The translations under genes were made by a program, and so were the position numbers. From Psoroptes ovis (Eukaryota; Arthropoda; Arachnida; Sarcoptiformes; Psoroptidae), in NCBI GenBank assembly GCA_002943765.1, contig PQWQ01000001.1:4499501-4563500 (forward strand): DNA of 64,000 nt, in the 5' to 3' direction. Below are positions 45,901 through 57,577 of this stretch, one piece after another. Position 1 is the stretch's first letter. Each line of letters begins with the position of its first letter. The notes under the pieces are model-generated. The model was not told the origin of the DNA. It worked only from the letters and a program-made list of their open reading frames with translations, and searched no databases.

Positions 45901-48900
45901 CATGGAATTTTTCAAATGAATTTTTGAAAATCAATCAACATTCGATTGATTGATTCGATTGGCGCCGATCAATTTTCAAATGAATCCACTTGACAAAATA
46001 TGATGATGTCTTCATAATTCAATCAATTTGTTTGTTTGTTTGTTTGATTTAATTTTGTATGTTGATTCTGGCGGTGGTAATTATTGGCAATAATTGCTCA
46101 AAAATTTTGACATTTTCAATTGCAAATGCAATTGCAATTGTCTGCAAAATTTTTTCGTCGCATACATAAATCGTAAATAATATAATGATTAAATAATGAA
46201 TGAAATGTTTATTTATTTATTTATTTTTTTTTGTTTATTTATTCATTTGAAGAAAATATTATTATTTGATAATTGATCTATTTCAAGAAGAAATTTAGAT
46301 GATTATTTATACTGTTTTGTTTGTTTATTTATTTACAAATTATTGCTCAAGTTTGTTTGTTTGTTTGTTTATTTGTCTAAAACATTTTGTGAAGAAGATG
46401 ATGATGATTATGATAAAATATGATATAATCTTTTTTGATTGCAATCATAATAATAAATAATTATTAATTGGCGCCAATTTTATATTTAATAATATCATTA
46501 TTATTATTATTCTCAGAATATGAAGATTATTGTTATAATAATGATTAAATAAACGATCTTTGTTGATTGTTTGCTTTATTTTTTTCAAGAATTATTTATC
46601 TAAATATTTGTTTGTCTATCAATTTGTTTGTTCATTCATTCATTCAATCATTCAATTCAATCCAAGACTTACGTGAAATTATTTATTTTACTATTTTCTG
46701 TGTAATAATTTCATTTATTTTCTTACGTAGAAAAAAAGGTAATTGAATCAATTTCTTATTTTTTATTTTTTTCAATGGAAAATCTTTGAACTCGTAAACA
46801 GAAAGAGATACGTTCAAAGATTCTCCGATTTTTTTTCAAAATCCTTTCAATAATACCTTTGTCAATACATTTATGATTATCAATGAACGAATCGAATTGA
46901 AAGAAAAAAATTTTCACAAAAAATAGTACAGGGAAAATTCCGCCAGATGGCAGCATCAAGTTTGTATGCTTGAATTTTCAAAAATTTTTAAAATTGAAAA
47001 ATTTCAAAAAAAAAAAAAATTCATTTCTTTTCAAAATTTCATAATTTATTTTTAGATTCAAATCATTAAATAATAATTATTCATTACACCCATATACATA
47101 GACGTATTTTTGACCATCGATTTGATCAATATAAAATATGAATAAATGAAAAAAATGAAATAATCGATGATCAATGATCAATAATCAATAATATTGAATA
47201 TTTTGTGTAAAACCATTAATTAATAATCGACAACATCAGCAGCAGCAGCAACAACAAAAACAATCATAGCCATAGCCATAATCATAATCAACAACAACAA
47301 CAACAATAATAATTATCATAATTTCAATCAATGAAAAAAAATTAAAAATAATGATCGTTCAAAGCATCGATTTATTTATTTATGTATTTTTTCAATATAT
47401 ATATATATTTCAGAATAATTTCGGTTGTCCGAAATATGAAAATCAATCAATTTTCGTTGATATTTTTTTTTCGTTGGTTGGCTAACGATAATTATGACCA
47501 TTATTATATTTAAAAAAAAATGATTACAAAGATTAATTGTGTATTATATGATCAAATCGAATAGCAGCCAAAATCTAATCAAAAGAAAATATATTTAATG
47601 GATAAAATTCTTATGAATTTTCTTATGAATTTTGAATTTTTCTGAAAAATTTTTCTCTCCGTCTCCATCTTTTCATTGCTTTTTCTTATGTAATCTTATG
47701 TAAGTAATTCATTCATCAATTTATTCAAGAATTGAATATTATTATTTTTTTATTTTCTGTAACAATTTCAAAAATGTAAAAATGGAATTAATTTAATTTG
47801 ATTAATTCTTGAATTTATAATAATTCATTCTTTGAATTAAGAAAAAAAAATTATTAAGGATTGGCTGCAATCAACACACACACACACAAACACACATATA
47901 TTGATAATAATAATGAAAAATATGTCCATGTCCATCTTATAATATCATTGATCTATCTATGTTTTTGTTTTAAGCCAAAGAAAAAAATATTATTGAATGT
48001 GAAATAGATAATCTTTTCAATGTGTGTTTTTGGTATGTGTGTGTAAGCCATTTATTATTATTCATCATCATTGCTATTATTATTATGCATGTCTATATAT
48101 GTGTACAATCTTATTTGAGAAGAAATAGCCAGAAAAACATATTGATAATTCATTATCGATCATCATTATCATCAATTTTAGCTTTTTTTTTCTGACAAAT
48201 AATTTTTTCTACAAACACACACACACACAGCAACCTGTTAATTGTGAACATGGTCATTAACATCATTGCTATTCATTCATTCATTCATTCAATCGATCGA
48301 TCGATCTATTTATCTATCTATCGATCGTTCGATGCATGGATGGATGAATGGTAAATTTATGAATAAATTTTTCATTAAATAATAATAACGATAATGATAA
48401 TGATAATTAACCGAAAAAATGATTGATTCGGTGAGTGTATTTATTTTCATTTTGTATTCTTTCACTGTATTCTATTCATTTGATTCTTCAATGAATGATT
48501 ATCAATTATGTCTACGAATGAAGAAAATAAATGAAAATGATTACATCAATGATTGAATAAGGTTATGTCCATTGAATATCAAAAAAGGTAAGAAAAAAAA
48601 ATAATGAAAAATGTAAATTAACAAAAAAAAAAAAAAATTGAAAATAAATTAAAACTTTGAATTGAAATAATTTCAAGTTTTTAATAATAATAATAATAAT
48701 AATTTTCATATTAATTTTAATTTTTTTGTTTTCAAAGATAATCAATGGATAATCAATATTCGGCCAGTGTATTCGATCGATTGATTATCGAAAAATAATT
48801 TGAAACTTTTAAACCAAAAATAAATAAATATTCATGATGGACAAATGGCCAAAAATACCGAACTACCAGAAACCATAGAAAAAACATTGAAATTTCAAAT

Positions 48901-51306
48901 GAAAAAAAAAATTTCCAATTTCAAATCATTTTGTTCATTTACTGATGAATCTCAATGGCAAAACATTTAAATAAATAAATAAATAAATATGGCCAAATGT
49001 GAAATGTGGCAAAGAATTTCAACCAAAGAAAATTAGAAAAAAAACGACAGAAAACCTGACAAACAACCTAACCAGAAACAAAATAAATGAACAAATAAAT
49101 AAATAAATAAATGAAGAAAAATTAATCTTTAAAAAGTCAAAGTCAAAGAAAATTAAAACAGAAAAATATTAAAAGAATCTTAATGAAAAGACTTGTCAAC
49201 TTTCATTTTGATCATTTTTTTTTTGGCTCATTTTGCTCAATTTTATATTCAAAGATATTCAATGTGTTTGAGTATTCAACGATATGCAAAGATGATGATG
49301 ATCGGGAAAAAAAATGTTATCAAAATGTTCAAGTGTATGCGGTGCATTGCTGAGCTTTGTGCTGTGCTAAGCTAGCTGTGTATGCGTGTATATATTTCAA
49401 TGTATTTATTTATTTATTTATTCATTAATTCATTCAATTTCAATAATAGTTTTATCTTTAGGCTTCACAAAAACGAAACGAAATTTTTCATTCGTTGGTT
49501 GGTTTCTTGTGAACAAGAATTAAGATAATAATGATCATCAAAGATTTATGATTAATAATATTTTTACATTCCATTCATTCGTTTGGTTGGTACACATTTT
49601 GTTTGTTTGTTTGAATGGTTGGTTGGTTGGTTCACTGGCTGAATAGCTAGCTGGCTGCTTAATTTGATGGTTCGTTCATGGTTTTTGTTCAGTTTGAAAA
49701 TAATCGTTAATATTTTTTTTTTTGCCAATTCCAACCAAAAAGTCATACCATCATCAACAAGCAAAGTGAAGCAACAAGTAGAAAATCATTAAACGAAAAA
49801 AAAAAAAAAAACAACGAAAAACAAAGATAATGCAGCCATTTGGATTTGCGAGAAAAAAAAACGAATTGGAAAAAATGAATAAATGATCAAAAATCAACCA
49901 ATTGAAAATGGTGTGTTTTGGAAATACAAAATATCAAATATGATAAACACTTGAAATAAGTAAATATATGTACAAAGGTCCATTACTCTTAGGTCTATCG
50001 ATTTTCGAGGCCTACATCTAAATACATCTTTTCTATTACATGAGGTTTAAAGCTTCAGAAATAAATTTTTTAAAAAAAATCAATCGGATAAATCGGTTGG
50101 CCTCATCTATTCTAAAATTCTAGCTACAATTTCATTGAATTATTTCTTAATAGATAAGATTAAAAGAGAAGAGAGAAAACATTTATTTCAAAAAAAAAAA
50201 TTCAAATTAGATTAAATTGAATTAAATCGATTTAAAAAAAACACATAATTCAAATTATTCAAAAAACATTATTATTTTCAGTTTAAATTATCATGTTGCA
50301 TAGCATAACATAGCACCAATTATCAATCGATCAAGTCTTTGATCATTTATAATTTTATTATTTTAAATGTTAATCATTCAATGTTATGGTCATTTTTTTG
50401 CTTTTAATTTCAATTTTGAATTGAAGCAAAACATCTGTGTAATGCGATTTATTAGAATCAATTCAGTTCAATTGAATTCACGTTGTTTGATTTGTATTTT
50501 CCAAATTTTGAAAAATTGTTGCAATATTTTACTACATTCATTCATTCATTTATTTATTTAAGAAAAATTATTTCAAATTTTTAAAATTTCCTAAATTCTA
50601 AAATTCCTCTTGAATGACTGTATATGTGTTTGCTTATGTTTGTGTATTTTGTATAAGAATTTATATTTGAATGAATATGAATCTACGAAACATAAATAAA
50701 TGTACTTGATTGATAATGAAATTTCAAATTTTTTTTTACATCATTTATCAAATACATGATGAGTTATTCATTAATGTTTGATTTTTCATTATGATTTGAA
50801 TTTTTAATTTTTCTGATTTTTTTTCTCCATAAATTTCCATAAAAAACTATGGAGGAGACTATTCAAATAGGGCTACCTCTTTCTCTGTATTTGCTTAAAA
50901 TCATTCAAAAATTTTTTGCGCTTTTTAATTATTATTATTATTATCATTATTTGAATCGATTAAAATGAAATCATTTGATTCAATTGAATATTCAATGAAT
51001 ATTGAATGAATTGAATAATTGAAAATTGAATAATTGTATAAATAAATGAATGATTTGAATTGAATAATAAATAAATGAATTGAATGACATTGAATTTCTT
51101 ACAAAACATTTCAATTTTAAATCAAAACAAAGAAGAGGAAAAATTATAAAAGTCAATATCCAGACAAGAAAAAAATCTAAAATTGTAAACAAATGAAGGG
51201 AAACAAAATGAATTTTTAATAATTCATTCAAAAATTGATTGAAAATTAATCAAAAATCTTTAATATTTTTCTCATTCAAAATCCATTTTTTCAATTCAAT
51301 TCAAAT
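45901..51306. other. AT-rich non-coding desert
   Basis: Many simple tandem runs: TTTG (46,030 and 46,350), CGAT/CTAT (48,294-48,325), GGTT (49,617-49,632). A less repetitive patch lies at 49,975-50,125. Apart from CTCF-like site 5 I see no assignable element and no ORF above background. Confidence 0.5.
46940..46955 (+). promoter_or_regulatory. CTCF-like motif (site 5)
   Basis: CCGCCAGATGGCAGCA matches 15 of 16 positions of CCASYAGRKGGCRSYV. It is 2.7 kb after the ERR stop. Confidence 0.55.
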
Positions 51307-51389
51307 ATTAGGTTGTCCCATAAATTCTTGCCGATTTTCCAATAATTTTCTACGATAAAATCGGCAAGAACTTATGGGACAACCCAAAA
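51307..51389. mobile_element. Mariner-type hairpin MITE, copy C
   Basis: Left arm TTAGGTTGTCCCATAAATTC, right arm complement ending GGGACAACCCAA, preceded by TA. The loop is shared in reverse orientation with copy B. One mismatch in the left arm (AAATTC against AAGTTC). Confidence 0.85.
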
Positions 51390-53973
51390 TTTGCGTTGAA
51401 CAATTCACATTTTGTATTCAATTGAATCGGATTGAAGTAAATTAGAGAAGAAAAAGAAAATTCTTGTGTAAATTTTTAATTTAAATTAAAGATTAAATAA
51501 ATAAGAAAATATGAATACATCATCTTCAAAAATACAAATACACAGACACACACACAGGTATCAAAAATACTTGAGACTTATAAATTCAAACAAACAAAAA
51601 AAAATATGATTACTTTAAACATATTTGTGTATTTAAACACACATACGTCGATTACATTGCATTGCATTATATTCATAATGAAATGAAATGAAATTGAAAT
51701 AATGAATGAATCAATGATAATAAACTTGTATTACCGGCGTTTTTACCTGTGTATATATAAATGAATGAATTTATTCAGTATTTATTCAGTATTTATTCAT
51801 TTATCAATACATTTAAATATAAGACATTTGATTATATATGAACATGTTAAGGCTAAAAATTTATTATCCGATAAGTTTTTTTTCGATTCAAGTCTGATTC
51901 AATACTTGTTGAGCAATTATAAGCAACAAATAAGTAAATACACCACCACCTATTCACCCCTAAAGGTACGCATCGAAAGCATTGGAGAATCCAAATTGGA
52001 GAAATGATAAAAAAATGAATGAATGAATCAAATGAAATCATTGAAATCAAATGAAATAAATTGTTTCAATAATGTAAATATATATAGACACATACAGAGA
52101 AAGAGAGATTTGTATCAATATTCAATGTGGATGATACACAAACACACACTCACTCACACACAGAGAGATTATAATGATGATAATCGAACAAAAATTATTC
52201 ATTTCACCGAAATCGATCGGCATTTAGTACCTACTACCATCAACATTTTACCATCATCTCATAAATATATGTCTGTCTGTCTGTCTGCCTATGTTTCTAG
52301 CTTGCTATTGGCAAGAAATAAGCTTCAATAAATAATCATTAAAACATTATCAAAAACTTCGAAACAAGTTTGTCAAGATCATCGTTCGATTTCAATTTAA
52401 TATTAATCGTATTTCTTATATATTTGTAGATTCGTTGATTCCTTTCATATTCCTTATAATTCTAATATAATTCGAATATATGAAAATGATCAAAAAAATA
52501 ATTTTGAAATCAAATAATGATGAATATTTGTCTCTCTACAACTCTCACTGACTGACTATTGCTGGCTAGTTGGCTCTCACGCTTTCACTTTATTCAATAA
52601 AATTTCAATAAATTTTACCATGGAATGAAGAAACCACGAAATCATTTGTGATGATAATTTTTCATTTCTACCATATGATGATGGTGATGATGATGTCGAT
52701 GATGATCATAATCGTAATCATAATCATCATTAAAATTTTTTCAATTTTATACACAATGTATAAGCTTTGATTCTTTGATTTGTATCATGTCACACACTAA
52801 TAGATAGACATAGACATACACATATAAATAACAAACATTTTCGATTCAAACATCTTTTGAGTATCTTTTTGAGAAAAATTATTTGAAAATTGCTTCAAAG
52901 ATTTTGTATTTTCTCCGGTTTAATTCAATGGAAATTGAACATTTATATGTTTCTAAGCAGTGATAAATGAATAATAGATTCGAATATATGAATGATATGA
53001 ACGATATATCAATGACTATCACTTTCAATTTGATTTTGATTATTTTTATTTTTTCATTTTTAAAAAATCGAAAAATTAAAAATGTTTTCGGCTGATCATT
53101 GGTTGGCCGGTTGTTTTTACGAATGAATGAATTATGTATCAAGCCCATAATATTCATCATCATCATTCATTCGTATGATCATGATGATAATATTCGAAAT
53201 ACATGTTCGATACATGTACAAAATTTTTTTTTTCGGACAAAAAAAAATTGAAAATGAATTAAATCAAAGATTCAATTCATTCAATATAAAATTAATACAA
53301 TCCACATCAGCATCGTTGCAAGTATTTGTTTTAAGAAAATGAATTAAAATGAATCGAAATTTCTATTTTAAAACAAATGTATTTGAAATTATATAATAAT
53401 AATAATAATCATCCTTAAAATCGACAATGATAATAATCAACTTGATGTATATTTAATCAAGAAAAAAATTGTAATTATAATTCTTGTATTTAAAATTAAG
53501 AAGAAAAATAAATAAATAAATAAAATTCTTAAGAATTTTATTCATTTCAAAAAGCAAAAGTTCATTGATATAATCGAAATAATTGTAATTGTCTTTGTAA
53601 TTCATCATTATAATCATTGCAGTTATTATTATATGATTGTTTCCACGAAATCTTCTTAGACATTTTTGCATTTGTTTTTTAGATTTGTTTGCAATTGATT
53701 TATTAGATTTCAAACAAATTCGAGTGATTTCAGAGATATTTCTAAGAGATTTCAAAAAGAGATTTCTGAAAAGATTTTGCAGAGATTCCGAGTAATTTTA
53801 CAGTGATTTCAAAGGTTCACAGGATTCGCCTTGGATTTTTGCGAAAGATGCTTAATCCGATATTTAATTTCAAATATTTTTCTCTTAAATTCACAGTGTT
53901 TACAGCTATTTCACCGCAAGAATTTCAAACGTACAAGAATTCATTCGTATTATGTCTAAGAATTTTATAATTT
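51390..53973. other. AT-rich non-coding DNA
   Basis: GA/CA-rich patches near 52,090-52,170 and GTCT repeats near 52,272. No supported gene. Confidence 0.5.
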
Positions 53974-54057
53974 TATTAGGTTGTCCCATAAGTTCTTGCC
54001 GTTTGTTAATTTTTTTTCAACTCGAAAAACGGCAAGAACTTATGGGACAACCTAATA
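53974..54057. mobile_element. Mariner-type hairpin MITE, copy D
   Basis: The best preserved copy: TA-TTAGGTTGTCCCATAAGTTC ... complement ... CCTAA-TA, 84 bp including both TA target copies, with arms of about 33 nt ending in CCGTTT/AAACGG. Its loop is the reverse complement of the copy A/E loop type. Confidence 0.9.
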
Positions 54058-54417
54058 GATGGTATTTATCTAGAAAAATTTGAATAATTCAAATGTAAAT
54101 AAGATTTTTAGATGATATTCATTTTTGAGATTATTATTACGATTGTCATGAAGAGACATTTTAATTTGTTAATTTTATTTTAATTAATTCATTCTTTGTC
54201 TCTTGATGTTAATTTGATTTTATTTTATTTAATTCTAAGAATCAGAACAAAAAAAATCCGCTGATTCATACACAATCAACATCGAATTCATTCAATCATT
54301 GAATGAATGTATTTTGTTAATTTTACCAAGATGGCTAAATGCAGATAATGCAAAAGACTTGTACGACGATTCGATGTATTAGTTTGTTTGTTTGATATTT
54401 TTTTTCAATTGCCAAAT

Positions 54418-54501
54418 TATTAGGTTGTCCCATAAGTTCTGGCCGTTTTTCGAATGAAAAATAAATTAAAAAACGGCAAGAACTTACGGGACAACCCAAT
54501 A
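54418..54501. mobile_element. Mariner-type hairpin MITE, copy E
   Basis: TA-TTAGGTTGTCCCATAAGTTC arm, right arm ending ACAACCCAA-TA, 84 bp. The loop (TTTTTCGAATGAA...) matches copy A in the same orientation. It lies only 360 bp from copy D. Confidence 0.88.
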
Positions 54502-55879
54502 TAACATTTATAACATAGAATATAATTGTTCTACATCATAATAAATACGTATTTATTGAAGTAAATATTTGATGTAAACAAATATTTATTGTTTTCAATA
54601 TTTACGATTATTATCACCATTCAAATCATCATCATCATCATCATTATCATTGTTAGTATTTGTATATAAATCTAAATGTGTATTATTATTAACACATTTA
54701 CGAGTAAATTTCTATTTAAAATTTTATTTAAAATTCTTAAATACGAAATCATCGAATCAAAATGAAATGAACAAAATATTCTTTTATATAAATAGAAAGC
54801 GGATGATGATGATGATGATGATGGTAAGACATCATCGTCATCGTCATCGTATTTTGCTCGACGAAATAATAGCATTATGAAGGAATTATGGATGAAATGA
54901 ATTCGTACGACGTATTCGTATTCAATATTTGAAAGAATTCAATGAATCATTCATTCATACATTTATTCATTGAATTCAATTCAATTCAATTCAATGATTC
55001 AAACATTTATTTTTATTTAAAGAAATTATGTCTGATAAATTGAAAAAAAAAGATGAACATTTATTCTCAAATTTCTTTAAATTCATATTTACTTCTTCTT
55101 TTTCTTCTTTTTTACATTCAAAGACTATTACAAATGTTGTGTTCTAATTTTATACATCCGGAACTAAGAATTGTTGCATGTAAGTTTTTACTTTTAATAA
55201 TTTTTAAATTTTCTTGTACGGAGGTAAAGAATAAATGTATGAATGAATGAATGAATGAATTTATTAATGAAATTATTTGAATGAATTTACTGAAGAATAC
55301 ACATAGTCGAATACACAACTTGATTGTAATTGATGCAACAATTTTATTTTAAGGTTTTTTTTTGTACTGGTAAAATTCTTAAAATATTCTTAGACAAATG
55401 TTCTTAGACAAATATTCGAGTACAAATGTGCCTGTACGTTGCTGTCGATGTTGCTGTAGAAAATGCGGAAAAATTTACGGAAATTTTTTTCTGTTTTAAA
55501 TTTCGGCTTTCGTTCAAATATTCGTTCTCGTGTTGTTGAATACAAGAATATATGAAGATATATACGGAGATACATGGAGATATATATGTGAAGATATATG
55601 CAGTTATATTGGTTATATATTCTGGCATTGTTTTTCGCAAACTTTGAGTTTTTAAATGAATTTAATTCATCTTAAAGAGCAAAAAACCGGAATTAAAATC
55701 TATGATAAATTATTTGCCAAGAAAATTATTCATTTTCTTTTTTTAAAGATTTTTGATTCAAAGATTTTGATGATAATAAGATTTGTAATTAATATTATCA
55801 TCTAATTTCAATTCAATTCATTTATTAATTTACAAATCATATTTTACATTGTTTAAAATTGTTTAATTGTTTGAAATTA

Positions 55880-55903
55880 TTGTTGTTGTTGTTGTTGTTG
55901 TTG
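55880..55903 (+). repeat. (TTG)n microsatellite
   Basis: About eight TTG units without interruption. Confidence 0.9.
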
Positions 55904-56836
55904 ACACAATATTACTACAATGAATATTCAACGATATTCGGTCGTATTTAATTCTGAATTTTTTTTTGAATTTTCCTCATTTTTCATATTCTTAAATTCA
56001 TTCAATTCCATTCAACTCAATTCACTACGAACTCCGATCATGATTCATGTGTTTAAATTTGAATTAAAATGTTAAATGTTTTCGAAATTTGAATCGGAAT
56101 TTCATAAAATTCATACGAAGGAATGCTCGTACATTCCCTAACATGAATATTGCACACATATTCATGTTGTATTGATATTAATGCATTTAGTATTTGTATA
56201 TATTTCACATATATCATATATCATTTGCAATTTTTCAATTATAAATGAATTTGAATGATGAATTCAATGAAAATATTCAACATGATAAAACCATCATCAG
56301 TATTGGCATTGTATACCGGCTGACTGAATGGCTGGCTATGTTTATACGTATTGTATACGTTATATGTCTGCCAACAACAACAACAACAACAGCAATGTAT
56401 GCATAATACAACAATAATAATAAATAATGGTTAACCTCTATATTTAATGACCATTAAAAAAACAGAAAAAACAGAAAGGAATGAAAATAATCGGGTCAAC
56501 CAAAACAAATATGTTCGAGTGAATGAATAATGTAGAATAAATGAATGAATGAACGAATGAAAGTAAATGGAAATCAAAATCAAATAAAAATCAAAGCAAA
56601 GCAATTTTTTCAATTGAAATGTGGTAGCTTTCATCGTTTGTCTCTGTCTGTATGTATTTCTTAAGAAATAGTGATTCAAAAGATATTTGAAAAAATTCAT
56701 TAAATAAGGATGTCTATGTATGTGTGCGCGGCATACAAATGCTGCATATGGACGACAAGATGCACAAGATTTGCACATAGGGTAGTTAATACTTGCACAC
56801 ACATAAGGTATACACACGAGATGTATCAAGGTATAT

Positions 56837-56852
56837 AAGGTGTATACACCTT
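56837..56852. repeat. 16-bp perfect palindrome
   Basis: AAGGTGTATACACCTT reads the same on both strands. A related imperfect palindrome (ACAAGGTACATACCTTGT) occurs at 63382-63399. Function unknown. Confidence 0.6.
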
Positions 56853-57096
56853 GGCAAAATATATGTGCACACGAAGGAATTTTTGGTTTTATACCAGTTT
56901 TTTTCATTTGGTTGAAACAAAAATTTCCAGTTTTTTTTAATGATTTTCACTTCAATAATGACCCTTATGTCTCGAATGAATAAGGCATCATTCGTGGAAA
57001 TAAAATAAGTGATAACCTGTGATTATTGAACATTTTTTGTTGATTGTTCGGTTGTTTGGTTGGTTAATTGATTTGTATTTTGATCAAAACCATTGA

Positions 57097-57121
57097 AGAG
57101 AGAGAGAGAGAGAGAGAGAGA
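57097..57121 (+). repeat. (GA)n microsatellite
   Basis: About twelve GA units ending just before 57122. Confidence 0.9.
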
Positions 57122-57470
57122 AGAATAAATGATCATTTATTTTATTAATTCAAAATGTGATTATTGAAAGTGAAAAATTTTCAATTTAAAAAAAAATGAA
57201 AAATGAAAAATGAAAATCAATTTCAATTCAATTTCGATGATTCGATTCGATTAAAAATACAAAATCAATGAAATCAAAATTTAAAAAAGAAAATTGTTAA
57301 TGATTTTCAATGATTAGTTGATATTATTGGTACATAAATATACGATCAAACAGGTATATTTTTAAATAGATTTGAATTGAAATCAAAAACCAAAAATAAT
57401 CGAAACCAAACGAAGACGACAAAGAAAATAATTAAGAATTTACTTATATTTAATTCATTTCTTATATATA

Positions 57471-57577
57471 TGTCAACGTTAGAATTTTATTATACAATTT
57501 AACATTCTATATATAATCATAAAATATATTAAATTAACAACAATTGATTCAAATATATTAATTTAATTGGCGTGACA
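57471..57577 (-). repeat. 3' LTR of the retrotransposon (107 bp)
   Basis: On the minus strand it starts TGTCACGCC and ends CGTTGACA (TG...CA ends). It contains a TATATATA box-like stretch and an AATAAA (complement of 57486-57491). The pol frame ends inside this LTR. Confidence 0.93.

Larger units (their letters stand above)
54058..57470. other. AT-rich non-coding DNA with repeats
   Basis: MITE copy E lies inside (54418-54501). Others are GAT and GTC runs (54,800-54,850), a TTG run at 55880-55903, a GA run at 57097-57121 and a 16-bp palindrome at 56837-56852. No supported gene; a 158-codon open frame at 56431-56907 is discussed under rejected items. Confidence 0.5.

Noticed and set aside
48294..48325. 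CGATCGATCGATCTATTTATC tandem pattern as a possible origin or CRISPR-like repeat
   Set aside because: A simple tetranucleotide repeat without spacers; CRISPR arrays are not expected in this nuclear DNA.
49975..50125. Less repetitive patch considered as an snRNA or tRNA gene
   Set aside because: No A/B boxes, no acceptor-stem pairing and no snRNA signature could be found by eye.
51765..52331. Two overlapping plus-strand open frames of 80 and 102 codons
   Set aside because: Rich in repeat-derived residues, with no initiation or splice context.
56431..56907. Minus-strand open frame of 158 codons, Cys-rich in part
   Set aside because: Longer than most chance frames here, but its middle is built from the ATGAATGAATGA repeat (SFIHSFILH) and no domain or splice context is visible. 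RNA-seq would settle it.
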